Shown here: positions 9,036-17,979 of the stretch, one piece after another
Numbering within the stretch: position 1 is the stretch's first letter
Layout: every line of letters begins with the position of its first letter
Assembly (NCBI RefSeq): GCF_002086275.1
Contig: NZ_MVHT01000030.1
Span: forward strand, 1-64,000
Length of the DNA stretch: 64,000 nt
Direction: 5' to 3'
Source: Mycobacterium intermedium
Lineage (GTDB): Bacteria > Actinomycetota > Actinomycetes > Mycobacteriales > Mycobacteriaceae
Made by a program: the position numbers and the translations under genes
Notes under the pieces: generated by a model
Told to the model about the DNA's origin: nothing
Database searches by the model: none
The model's input: only the letters and a program-made list of their open reading frames with translations

Positions 9036-11089
9036 TTAATTACCTTCAATTCGGAATGATCAGACGTGTCTGACCGAATGTACGGATACGACATCCCTTC
9101 CAGCTCGATGTCCTCGGCAACATTTCCCTGTGCAGTCGTGTGCGCCTCAATCACGCCGAGATGACTGACGTAAGGAAGTAGTTCTGTTACCACTTTACCG
9201 AGGCCTTGGCTCTTGCTAACTAGAACTACCAGCTGCGGCGCCATCCTCGCCAGTGCCCGCGAAACAGCTTCTTGGTAGTCCTGATCTAAGGAGCCAAAAG
9301 CAGCGTCCATCACTATCGGGAAGGTTCCTGCATCGATAGCCGGCGTACCTTCCGCCCGGCCGACTTTTCGGATTTCCCGAGCTAGCTTTGAAACAGCTGC
9401 TACGAAGCTTAGGCTCAGTATTTGGTTCTCGCCAGTGGACTTCGGAACAGGCAACTCGACGCCATTAACGTTCTGGTGAAGGGTCAGCTCGAATCCCTCG
9501 TTAAGCGTGGGAACGTATGGTTTGAAGGTGATTCCTTTAAATACTTCCTTGACTTCGGCGTCGAGACGTCGCCGCATGTCTTCCTCTCGGAAGGCAAGTA
9601 TTTCTTCGAGCGCCTTTTTCACGGACTGCACTAGATCGGATCGTGATCGAGCCTTTTGTGCCAACTCGTCGGTTACCTGTGCCCGCGAACGTTCTTTAGT
9701 TTTCTGCTCGATTTCTCTTGCAATTGCGTCCAGCTCTGCCTGAATTGAACCCTTGCGTTGGTTTTTGACAGCGATGCGGCCTTCCAAATCAATTCGTTTG
9801 TTTTCTAACTCCTGAATGCCCTCCAATCGGCTGGCTTTGAGCTTGCCGTCGAGTTCCGATTTGCGCGCCTCCAGGCGTGATACTCGTTCACGCTCAACCT
9901 GAATACGATTTAGCAATGCGCTGAGCGCATCCCGCAGATTTGCGCGTGCGTCCGCTAGTGGTGCAATCTGGCCGCTTAGTTGTTGCCAGGCGGTCTCGAC
10001 GGCCTGCAACCCAGCCCGTTGCCGCCACTCCCTGACGTGACTCCATGGCGTGCTGTGCTCAACAAGAGGGGTTCCACAGATGCACGAGCCCTCTTCAAGC
10101 AACTGGTCAACGAACTCTCGCTTGAGAGGGGCAGGCAACGCCCCTTTTTGATACAGGTTGTCGGCCATCGCTGCCGTCTTTTCGCCCAGGGACTCCGTGA
10201 ATGCCTGGAATCCTTTCGTCGCCACCAACAACGCGCGCTCTGTCAACGCTGCGTCCCGAGCTTTGCGCGCTTCCTCAAGCTCAGTCGAGACGGAGTCACG
10301 TTCAGCCTGGATCGGCGCCGCTTCAGCGTGCTGTCGTAGCAACTCCATAATGGCGTCACGCTCTTCAGTCAGTATCGCAATTTCGCCCTCAATGACCTTC
10401 AAGTCATCCTTGGCCTTCGTTTCCCTATCTGTCAGCGAGTCGATGGCATCCTGAATTGCGCTAGCGGTCGCACCGCCGTGCTTTTTCAGTTCATCAGTGA
10501 GCTTGCGGTTCACTTTTGGTAGATGCACGATTGCGCGTTCTACCTGCTCCAGATCAAGTAGGACTTTAATGTCTTTCTGCACCTCAGCGTAGGCGCCCTT
10601 CTTGACGAGGTTTTCAATCCGTTCGCCGTTGAAGAAAAAGAACCTACTTACGCCGACCGGAAGAATGCTAAGGATGGTTTCCTGAGGAGCGTGACTCACC
10701 TCAGACGAGCCATCTGGACGCGTAGTCCATAGCTCCAGTGTGGGCGATACTGGGCCTTGATGGTCAGATTCCTTGCGGAGGTGGGCACTTCGACGTAGCC
10801 GATAGTCCCGTCCTTCATGATCGAAGCGGATTTCTACGGCGACCTCAATCGAGTCGCCGATCGGGAGTTCTCGCCACACGCTGTCCGTGACCATACGCTG
10901 TTGCTGCTCGACGTCCTCGGACATATTGCCGTAGAGACCCCAGGTGAAGGCATTGAGCAGTGTTGTCTTACCTGCACCATTCGCTCCGAAAACCAGCGTG
11001 ACTGGCCTCATGGCATCCGAAGTCAACTCGAGAGTCTGCGTCCCCCTAAACTGACGGAAGTTTGTCATGGTGATTGACTGTAGTTTCAC
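9032..11089 (-). CDS. DndD/Rad50-like AAA ATPase of the restriction-like operon
   Basis: A 685-aa SMC/RecF-class ATPase starting at a GTG. Walker A FGANGAGKT is near residues 34-42, a long heptad-rich middle is interrupted around residue 350 by a CICG pair that could be a reduced zinc-hook, and the C-terminus has an ABC-like STGENQILSL signature and Walker B FPIVMDAAFGSLD. It resembles DndD but is a separate, diverged copy located with a helicase rather than with dndC/E. I infer that it acts in sensing or processing unmodified DNA. The GTG overlaps the stop of the 53-aa ORF upstream, and its own stop overlaps the next ATG. Confidence 0.85.
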   Translation of the reverse strand: MKLQSITMTNFRQFRGTQTLELTSDAMRPVTLVFGANGAGKTTLLNAFTWGLYGNMSEDVEQQQRMVTDSVWRELPIGDSIEVAVEIRFDHEGRDYRLRRSAHLRKESDHQGPVSPTLELWTTRPDGSSEVSHAPQETILSILPVGVSRFFFFNGERIENLVKKGAYAEVQKDIKVLLDLEQVERAIVHLPKVNRKLTDELKKHGGATASAIQDAIDSLTDRETKAKDDLKVIEGEIAILTEERDAIMELLRQHAEAAPIQAERDSVSTELEEARKARDAALTERALLVATKGFQAFTESLGEKTAAMADNLYQKGALPAPLKREFVDQLLEEGSCICGTPLVEHSTPWSHVREWRQRAGLQAVETAWQQLSGQIAPLADARANLRDALSALLNRIQVERERVSRLEARKSELDGKLKASRLEGIQELENKRIDLEGRIAVKNQRKGSIQAELDAIAREIEQKTKERSRAQVTDELAQKARSRSDLVQSVKKALEEILAFREEDMRRRLDAEVKEVFKGITFKPYVPTLNEGFELTLHQNVNGVELPVPKSTGENQILSLSFVAAVSKLAREIRKVGRAEGTPAIDAGTFPIVMDAAFGSLDQDYQEAVSRALARMAPQLVVLVSKSQGLGKVVTELLPYVSHLGVIEAHTTAQGNVAEDIELEGMSYPYIRSDTSDHSELKVIK

Positions 11090-11247
11090 GGGATAATCTC
11101 CTTCACCGCTGCCAGCAAGTCGTCAGTCGCGTCGTAGGCGGCGATATGGAGCTTTGCTCGTTCGATCTCAAGAACACGTTTAAGCAATGCTAACTGCTCG
11201 GTGCTAAGACTTTCTAATACTTGTCTTTCGGTTCGCACTTCTGTCAT
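11086..11247 (-). CDS. 53-aa ORF coupled to the DndD-like ATPase
   Basis: A short frame starts at ATG 11247 and reads MTEVRTERQVLESLSTEQLA, continuing as a helical, Leu/Glu/Lys-rich stretch to a stop at 11086. It has GAAGGA about 8 nt upstream and its stop overlaps the GTG of the ATPase (GTGA). Both signals argue that it is a real gene filling the gap after the helicase. The sequence looks like a small amphipathic alpha-helical protein; a role as a subunit or leader peptide of the ATPase is inference. No family is recognised. Confidence 0.65.
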   Translation of the reverse strand: MTEVRTERQVLESLSTEQLALLKRVLEIERAKLHIAAYDATDDLLAAVKEIIP

Positions 11248-11287
11248 TCTCGATTCCTTCGGCTTCGGATTCTTGCATTAAGCTGTT

Positions 11288-13423
11288 TTACATGTCCATA
11301 AGTTGGTAGCGCTGTTTTAGGGGGCGCAAAACTTGCAATGTCGTCTCATAGTTTTCTGACAATTTCCCGAACTCGTTGGCCCTCTCCAACTCCCGGACGA
11401 GGAGAGCGCGTTCGATGTTGAAGTTAATCGTTGCCTCGGCATTCGGTACGGCAAGGTAGTCCAAAATCTCTGCCCGTTGTTTCCCCGGCGCGCGTCGCAA
11501 GAGGCGCCCGCGACGCTGGATGAACTGTCTCGGATTGCTACTGCTTGCTAGCAGGTAACCGACACGCGCATCCGGAATGTCAACCCCTTCGTCCAGGCAA
11601 CGCATTGCTACCAGTATGCGCAAGTCATTTCCTGTACCGAAACGTCGGAGGAGCGCCCTCCGTTGAGTACGTGGCGTTTCGGATACGTAAGTGTGTCCCG
11701 ATAATTTGAGTGCATTCCCAACGAGGTGCATCACCTCGTCGATTTGTCTCGGTCCAGGAGCATCGCCAGGCTCCGACGGGCACCGGCCTTCAGCGCAATA
11801 GATTAGCTGGAACCACAAGTCCCGGCGGGACTGTAGATCAGCGCGAAGTGCGGGAAGTTTGCCTCGGGCGTGACCGAGGACGCCCGCTCGCTGACGAAGC
11901 AAAAATCCAAGGGGCGAATCCGGGCTCGCATACTTCAAGTCGTCGCCAGATGCGACGCATTGCGCGATCTGTGCCGAGAGTTGCACATAGAGATTGGTCT
12001 CAGCATCGTCCAACTCAATGAGCCGAGGAAGGTAGTGGTACGGGGTGAGCGCCCCTATCTTGATCGCGTCCCCAAGCCCGAGCTCGCAACAGACTGGCCC
12101 GAAGTACTCAGTGAGAGCATCCGTCCCCTCGTCATCGAACCAACGCTCTGGTGTCGCGGATAAACCGAGGCGGTAGGTGGCGTTCTGAGGTAGCGCTGAA
12201 CGAAAAACCTTCGAACCGAGGTTGTGCGCCTCGTCGGCAATTACCAGTAGCGGCAATGTAATCCGTGATAAGAAGGACTGGAACCGTTGGCTGGCAAACG
12301 AATCGTTCGTCGCAACCATAGCCATTACGGGACGCTGACCCATACGTGTTGCTGCGAGTTGCTCTTCGACCACCGGAAGCCACTTTTGACTCGACTCGTA
12401 GACCGCCACAGGCCGAACCCCGAAGTCTTCAATCTCAGTGATCCATTGGTCTACTAGGTGAATTAGCGGAGCTAGAACCAGCAATACTAGCGGCTGTTCA
12501 TTTTGGCGCAACATGTCGCCCAGTTTGGTTGCCGCCACCATTGCCGTCTTGGTTTTGCCAGTGCCGGTGGCCATCTTAAGGATGCCGCACCCTCTCTGGG
12601 CTAGCCAGGCCATCACGGCGTCCCGTTGGTATCCGCGCACCTGCAAGCCATCTGGGATCTTCAGTCGCGGTGGCTCGCTAACTTCTACCGGCGCCGGAAT
12701 CAAAGCGTTGTCGGTAGCCGGCACAGGACAATGCCGGCGGGTTTTTCCGAGCATGATTAGTCGCTCGCGTGCGACCGCGGGGAATCGTTCCACGCTCAAG
12801 TGTGGTGTCTGATTTGACCACAAGGCGCTGAAATCCGCCTCTAACCGCAATGCCCGCGCGCCGTCTCCCGAAATCCACCCACGGTAGACCTCAACCGACT
12901 CAAAATTGGCCATGAGCCCGCCGTAGGTCTCGTTGCTACTACCCGTAAACCCCACCAAGTCCCCAGCCTCATCACGAAAGATGCCGATCTTTTCGTGATA
13001 AATGCCGACGCAATTGTCTTGTTCGACGAACGCGAGTTTAATGTCGAGCCGCCCTTCGGCGATTAAACGTCCCACTACGCCGAGGCCGTCAAGCACAACA
13101 TTAGGCTGTTCGTCATGAAGTTCGCGTAGTGTGGCCCGCTCAACCACGGCACGTATGTCATAACCGCGGTTTATGTCGATGATGTCATCTTCGGTGAGAT
13201 GCGGAGAGGCAATGAGCCGCATCGACCCGCCGCGACTGGCGAAGATCTCAATCCCGCGTGCGTAGAGCGCCAGGCTAGTTGAAGTAAAGTAGCCGACTGC
13301 GCGGCTGTAAGACGATGAAACAGAGAATGCGGGCAAGAAAAAATTCTTGACCACATCTTCCCGATCGCTGCGGTAACGATCGCTTAGTTTTAGAGACCGC
13401 AGCCCATGCATAGTGTCAATCAT
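11288..13423 (-). CDS. Phosphorothioation-system restriction helicase (PLD nuclease-like + SF2 helicase)
   Basis: A 711-aa protein. The N-terminal 200 residues resemble a phospholipase-D-type nuclease domain: HEKIGIF at 143-149 followed by GFTGSSNET. The SF2 helicase core has Walker A ATGTGKT (285-291), DEAH (397-400), a SATP motif and an arginine-finger motif QRRGRLLRR. This arrangement is the dnd-linked restriction-enzyme family, a proposed effector that cleaves DNA lacking phosphorothioates. Only one PLD half-site is visible, so a dimer may be needed. The ATG overlaps the upstream stop (ATGA). The nuclease role is inferred, not demonstrated. Confidence 0.85.
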   Translation of the reverse strand: MIDTMHGLRSLKLSDRYRSDREDVVKNFFLPAFSVSSSYSRAVGYFTSTSLALYARGIEIFASRGGSMRLIASPHLTEDDIIDINRGYDIRAVVERATLRELHDEQPNVVLDGLGVVGRLIAEGRLDIKLAFVEQDNCVGIYHEKIGIFRDEAGDLVGFTGSSNETYGGLMANFESVEVYRGWISGDGARALRLEADFSALWSNQTPHLSVERFPAVARERLIMLGKTRRHCPVPATDNALIPAPVEVSEPPRLKIPDGLQVRGYQRDAVMAWLAQRGCGILKMATGTGKTKTAMVAATKLGDMLRQNEQPLVLLVLAPLIHLVDQWITEIEDFGVRPVAVYESSQKWLPVVEEQLAATRMGQRPVMAMVATNDSFASQRFQSFLSRITLPLLVIADEAHNLGSKVFRSALPQNATYRLGLSATPERWFDDEGTDALTEYFGPVCCELGLGDAIKIGALTPYHYLPRLIELDDAETNLYVQLSAQIAQCVASGDDLKYASPDSPLGFLLRQRAGVLGHARGKLPALRADLQSRRDLWFQLIYCAEGRCPSEPGDAPGPRQIDEVMHLVGNALKLSGHTYVSETPRTQRRALLRRFGTGNDLRILVAMRCLDEGVDIPDARVGYLLASSSNPRQFIQRRGRLLRRAPGKQRAEILDYLAVPNAEATINFNIERALLVRELERANEFGKLSENYETTLQVLRPLKQRYQLMDM

Positions 13424-15630
13424 AAAAGGTCCAAGATCTCATCTATGTCTGCATCATGTGTGTGCTCGGCTCGCGTATGGCCTGTTTCAAGAAATTCCCG
13501 TGCTGCGAATATAAGGTCAGCGACATCGTCATCGCCGCGAGCGCGGTAGTCGCCGATAATGCTGGCGACGGGTGCGTCCTCAGGCAGCCCAATTGCAGTC
13601 GCCAACGAAACTCGGGCCTCTTTGGCATCTGACGTCGGCATTGCTCCTATCAGCGAGAGGGCGTCGGAAACGGGGTCGTTAGTTGACTTCCGAACTTGCT
13701 CGAAGTCGAACGTACTATCGTCGCGGATAACGAGAAATGCTTCGCTACCGGCGGCCACGTCCTCCTCAATGAGGAACCGGCGGATCGTTCCGAAGGACGG
13801 TTGTATTCCGGTCCACGCGATGGTTTGCGGGCCCAGCCGGGACTTCAGTTGAATCGCCTTGCCCTCGCTTAGATTGACGATCTTTGCGATCGCCATCGGT
13901 GCCACGGACCCGCTGCCCCGCAGATGATCAGTTGTAATGCGTACGCGGTAGACCCACCCGTCCGGTCGACGGAACAACCGCCGGGTTTCGCGCGGAGTCT
14001 TGCGCGCCGTTCGCTCCGCGCCTAACTGAACCACGCCATCTTTTGTCGTAAAAGGTGCGGCAGCAGCGTAAGAGATGACGCTATTGGCGCTAACGCTGTA
14101 CCTAGCTGTGATGTACTCGACCACTTTGTCCAGCCGCGCACGTCCACCTTCCCGTGCGACGAGTTCGCGGATTATTGACCTGATACCGGTATAAGCTTCT
14201 AATCCCCACTCCTTCAGCGCCCAGCGATCACGATCAACACGTTCGAATCGGCTGTCCGAGCTCAGGGCGTTCGCGAGGGAGCGGGCATTGCGTTCCCACA
14301 CGAAGCGATCGACAATCTCTTGAGAGCTGAGCGGCGAGCCTTCAAGCAGAAGAATTGCTGCGGCGTAATCACTGACAGAAGATGTGCGGGTCAGGACAAA
14401 CTCGCCATGTATTACGTAACCGCAGTGAACTAGCCATGACGCAGTCAAGTCTGGGCGCCGCTCGGGCCGACTCGAATTAATTAGGTCGAGTTCGTCGAGC
14501 CGTATAACACCGTAGTTGTCTGTCCTTTCATCTAACTGAGCCTGAGTGATTGATCGCGCGGCTGTCATCGTTGGGACTACGCACCATCCGTCTTCGATCT
14601 CGTAAGCGTCATCGAGTCGGTCTAGCACTCGCCAAGCAGGTTGGCCGACGCGTTTGACTTCCTTGCCGAGCGCCGGAATAAGTTCGATTAAGTCGTCGAG
14701 TGGTCGGATGGTGCCGATAAGATCGCGAGCGCTCGTGGCGACCATTGCCAAGGGGCCTTGCTCAGAGATTACGCTCAGCAAGGTGCCGCGGGCTTTTCCC
14801 TCGATCTGGCGGATTCTTTCTCGGGTTACGTCGTGTCCTTTCCCGAGTTGGTCGAGCGTCGCCGGCTCGTCGGCGAAGAGTCGTGCACGGAGGACATCAA
14901 CTGCCCGCGGATCGAGGCGAGCCAACGCATCGTCGAATAGTCCTGCGACGTCTAGTTCAAGATCCTGTTCACTCAATACGTCGCCGGCGGTCAGCGCTTC
15001 CAACCGCTGCCTTGCTTTTAGTATCTCGTCGGGAGTTCCCGAGGGAACAGGGCAACCGATCAGGGGCTTGTCGGGAGAGCCCACAGTCCGATACCAGACT
15101 GCGATCTTGGTCAAGTCCTCGAGCACGGCATCAATCCAGCCGGCTCGAGCTGGGCGCTCCAATGAGGATTTGGCTGCCCCGAGTCGGGTGATAGAGAACG
15201 GAGCCGATACGGTGGGGGTCGCTGTGTAAGTGGACACATCTGCTAGCGCCCGCAGAATCGCATCAACGGTTCCCACGCCGACTTGGCTCCAGTCGAGCAT
15301 CTCCTCTAGCGTGGTTGCCGTCAGCGTATTTAGATCCGCACGCCCAAACTTTGCTAGCGCATTTCTTGCTCGCATCGGCAGGTCTAGATGCAGCAAGTTA
15401 ATGTCAGGGGGTAGCCCCGGAAAGATCTGACCGATAGTCCAGCGCGTCAACCGCTCCATCGCAAGCGCCGAGATCGTCGCGAGCCGCGCTTCATGCGTAA
15501 TCGGATCGGTGTCCTGGATTGAATCTTTCAACCAGTCCACGCCGCTACCCCCAACGGCGCCTGCAAGCCATGGGAATGCGTCTGCCCACGTTCGGGGGGA
15601 TACATCGTCAAAGGCGGTTTCATAAGTCAT
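13420..15630 (-). CDS. Alpha-CTD-like / sigma region 4-like / HARE-like HTH protein of the dnd island
   Basis: A 736-aa soluble protein. Residues about 81-131 (LPMRARNALAKFG...VGVGTVDAIL) look like the helix-hairpin-helix of the RNA polymerase alpha C-terminal domain. Residues about 235-288 contain LDQLGKGHDVTRERIRQIE, the HTH of sigma-70 region 4. Residues about 420-476 (GSPLSSQEIVDRF ... RFERVDRDRWALKEW) resemble a HARE winged helix, a fold linked to restriction systems. No nuclease motif is seen. It heads the operon and overlaps the helicase gene by ATGA. It could be a DNA-recognition subunit or a transcription factor. ATG 15630 is chosen; 15642 or TTG 15660 are possible. Confidence 0.75.
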   Translation of the reverse strand: MTYETAFDDVSPRTWADAFPWLAGAVGGSGVDWLKDSIQDTDPITHEARLATISALAMERLTRWTIGQIFPGLPPDINLLHLDLPMRARNALAKFGRADLNTLTATTLEEMLDWSQVGVGTVDAILRALADVSTYTATPTVSAPFSITRLGAAKSSLERPARAGWIDAVLEDLTKIAVWYRTVGSPDKPLIGCPVPSGTPDEILKARQRLEALTAGDVLSEQDLELDVAGLFDDALARLDPRAVDVLRARLFADEPATLDQLGKGHDVTRERIRQIEGKARGTLLSVISEQGPLAMVATSARDLIGTIRPLDDLIELIPALGKEVKRVGQPAWRVLDRLDDAYEIEDGWCVVPTMTAARSITQAQLDERTDNYGVIRLDELDLINSSRPERRPDLTASWLVHCGYVIHGEFVLTRTSSVSDYAAAILLLEGSPLSSQEIVDRFVWERNARSLANALSSDSRFERVDRDRWALKEWGLEAYTGIRSIIRELVAREGGRARLDKVVEYITARYSVSANSVISYAAAAPFTTKDGVVQLGAERTARKTPRETRRLFRRPDGWVYRVRITTDHLRGSGSVAPMAIAKIVNLSEGKAIQLKSRLGPQTIAWTGIQPSFGTIRRFLIEEDVAAGSEAFLVIRDDSTFDFEQVRKSTNDPVSDALSLIGAMPTSDAKEARVSLATAIGLPEDAPVASIIGDYRARGDDDVADLIFAAREFLETGHTRAEHTHDADIDEILDLL

Positions 15631-15676
15631 TGCTTGCGCCATCCCTTCTCGTCTGGCCAATGTGTATAGCAGCGGT

Positions 15677-15692
15677 GTACGACAAGTCGTAC
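15677..15692. promoter_or_regulatory. Perfect palindrome upstream of the restriction-like operon
   Basis: GTACGACAAGTCGTAC is a perfect inverted repeat with 7-nt arms. It lies 16-62 nt before the possible starts of the 736-aa gene and next to a TATACA stretch on the minus strand (just before 15660) that could serve as a -10. It shares the GTACG/CGTAC half-sites with the dndA/dndB promoter, though with 6 rather than 12 bases between the half-sites. It is a good candidate operator. Confidence 0.5.
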
Positions 15693-15747
15693 CTGCCTCC
15701 GGCAGATGGGCGAACGGGTCTGCTGCACGATCGGGTGACGATTACGG

Positions 15748-16058
15748 TTACGCGACATGACCTGCCGGTGTGGCCATGATTGCCTCCAATTCGACTGTGG
15801 TCAATCGTCCGAGGCCAATCTGACGACGTCGCCGTGGAGGTGCGCTCGATTTAGGTGAAGATAGCGACAAAGATTTTTCACGGGTTCCCATCGGCGGCGG
15901 TCTAAGTCGTTGTTCTGCAGCAGGGCAAAGAAGCACTCCATGGACGCGTTGTCACCGGCCGCTCGAACACTGCGCATGGACCCAACCATGCCCGAGAGGC
16001 CCAGTGACACGACGAACTGGCTACCGCGATCGCTGCGCGGGTGTTTGGCAAACATGTC
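15748..16058 (-). pseudogene. Decayed IS3-family transposase OrfB (C-terminal part)
   Basis: One frame reads SDRGSQF, then GDNASMECFFALLQNNDLDR and RRW, the DDE integrase core of IS3 OrfB. The reading then jumps frame near 15895 into TREKSL ... RRRRQIGLGRLTTVELEAIM and stops at 15748. A block of about 7 residues is missing after SDRGSQF, and nothing of the N-terminal half is found beyond 16058. The gene is therefore truncated, internally deleted and frameshifted, and cannot make an active transposase. It lies just outside the dnd island and probably marks its right edge. Confidence 0.85.
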
Positions 16059-16280
16059 ACCAAGACCAATACGCTGGAATCGTGATCGCCTCGTTCGCGT
16101 GCGGGTTGTCGGAGCGCGATGTTGAATCGCCCTCGCCGATGCGCTGGGTGATCAGGTCGCGATCTCGAATCGACTGTCTGCCAGATTTGTCACCGCGGCG
16201 TAATTCAATCGTGCAATGGAATTAGCTGAGATTCTGAGCGCGACGAGCGGCAGTGACCAAGCACCCCACGACCGCGGCGA

Positions 16281-17960
16281 ATGAACGACAGGGGTGCAGG
16301 ACCGATGATCCCTTCGAGCGAAACCCCTCGCCTTGGCAACGAAGCCGAACGCAAGGTGTACCGAACCCTTCAGGAGCAGCTCCAACCGGACGATCTGATC
16401 ATCCCAGGCCAGCGGGTCACCGACCACCTGAAAGACCACGAGGTGGACTTCGTCGTCGCAATCGAGGGCGCCGGCATTGTGTGTCTGGAGGTCAAGGGCG
16501 GTGAGGTCTGGCACGACGGCAAGACCTGGCGGCAGGGGAGTCGGGGTCACGACCACGAGATTGATCCTGTCCGGCAGGCACGCGAATCCTGCTATGCCCT
16601 GCGCGAATTCGTCGAGAGCGATGACCGCTGGACCCAGGGCCGGTTGCGCTGGGATCACATGATTGTCCTGCCGAATGTCGACATCGCCGACGACTTCGCG
16701 TTACCCGACTGTCCGCGCTGGAAGGTCATCGACCGCACCGACCTCCGGCAGCTTGTCGACAAGCTGAAATCCGTCCTCATCCGCCAAGAACTTGACCGGC
16801 CCTTGCTAACGGCTCAGGGCATCGCGCAACTCGCAGAAGCATTGAGTGGCAGGGGTTTACCGCAGCGCAGTGTTGTTGCCCGCGCCCTCGCTCATCAGGA
16901 CACCGCGGACGCGCTGACCGAGCACCAGGCCGTCATCCTTGATGCGATCCAGTTGCTCAACCGGGTCGAAATCCGCGGGGGAGCGGGCAGCGGCAAGACG
17001 TTTCTGGCGATGGAGCAAGCCCGCCGTCTGTCGGCAAAGGGACAACGTGTTGCCCTGCTGTGCTACTCCCACGGATTGGCGTCCTACCTGGAGCGTGTCA
17101 CCGCCACCTGGAAGCGTCGGCAACAACCGGCTTACGTCGGCGAATTCCACGCACTCGGTATCCAGTGGGGCGCACCCGAAGGACCGGATGAATCGATACG
17201 CACAGACGAGACGGTGCGGTTCTGGGAGCATGAGCTGCCGCACCAAATGACCGATTTGGCAACGCAACTCGAGCCCGGCCACCGGTTCGACTCGATCGTC
17301 GTCGACGAAGCCCAGGACTTCGCCGATGCATGGTGGGATCCGCTGCTGGCCGCCCTCGCCGACGAGGAAACCGGAGGCCTTTACATCTTCACCGACGAAG
17401 GGCAGCGTGTATTCAACCGGTTCGGTTCGCCACCGGTGCCGCTGGTGCCGCTGCTTCTCGACCACAATCTGCGCAACACTCGACAGATCGCGACGGCGTT
17501 TCAGCCGTTGGTTGATCATCCGATGCGTTTTCTGGGCGGAGACGGGCCGGCCGTCAAGTTCGTGCCGTGTTCGCAGGAAGACGCGATGAACGTCGGCGAC
17601 GACGAGGTCGAGTTGCTACTTGAGCAGGGGTGGCGCCCCGAAGACGTCGCCCTACTGACCACCGGCAGTCGCCATCCCGAACAGAAGGAACGCCAAGCTG
17701 CCGGCAACGCCGCCTACTGGGACAGCTTCTGGGACGCCGAGCAAGTCTTCTACGGCCACGTCCTCGGGTTCAAGGGACTCGAACGCCGCGCTGTCGTGCT
17801 GGTGGTGAACGAGGTGTCCGCGTTCGAGCGCTCCCGCGAGAGGCTCTACGTCGGTCTCTCCCGCGCCCGCGACCAACTCGTGGTGTGCGGTGATCCGGCG
17901 TTCATCCGCAAGGTCGGGGGACCGGATCTCGCTCACCGGTTGGACATTGCCTGGGCCTAG
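16281..17960 (+). CDS. NERD-domain / UvrD-like superfamily 1 helicase
   Basis: A 559-aa protein. The first 130 residues form a NERD (nuclease-related) domain: LGNEAERKVYRTL, then the acidic site DFVV and CLEVKGG, as in restriction-endonuclease-fold nucleases. A superfamily 1 helicase core follows with Walker A GGAGSGKTF (about 233-241), Walker B DEAQDF (about 343-348) and motif VI GLSRARDQLV. NERD-helicases occur in defence islands and DNA-repair contexts. It stands alone on the plus strand, convergent with the XRE regulator. The start could be ATG 16281 or ATG 16305. An anti-invader role is inferred from the neighbourhood only. Confidence 0.85.
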   Translation: MNDRGAGPMIPSSETPRLGNEAERKVYRTLQEQLQPDDLIIPGQRVTDHLKDHEVDFVVAIEGAGIVCLEVKGGEVWHDGKTWRQGSRGHDHEIDPVRQARESCYALREFVESDDRWTQGRLRWDHMIVLPNVDIADDFALPDCPRWKVIDRTDLRQLVDKLKSVLIRQELDRPLLTAQGIAQLAEALSGRGLPQRSVVARALAHQDTADALTEHQAVILDAIQLLNRVEIRGGAGSGKTFLAMEQARRLSAKGQRVALLCYSHGLASYLERVTATWKRRQQPAYVGEFHALGIQWGAPEGPDESIRTDETVRFWEHELPHQMTDLATQLEPGHRFDSIVVDEAQDFADAWWDPLLAALADEETGGLYIFTDEGQRVFNRFGSPPVPLVPLLLDHNLRNTRQIATAFQPLVDHPMRFLGGDGPAVKFVPCSQEDAMNVGDDEVELLLEQGWRPEDVALLTTGSRHPEQKERQAAGNAAYWDSFWDAEQVFYGHVLGFKGLERRAVVLVVNEVSAFERSRERLYVGLSRARDQLVVCGDPAFIRKVGGPDLAHRLDIAWA

Positions 17961-17979
17961 CGCCACCACCGGCGCGCAC

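Noticed and set aside
16857..17519. 220-codon minus-strand frame
   Set aside because: Antisense to the NERD helicase core, no start signal.
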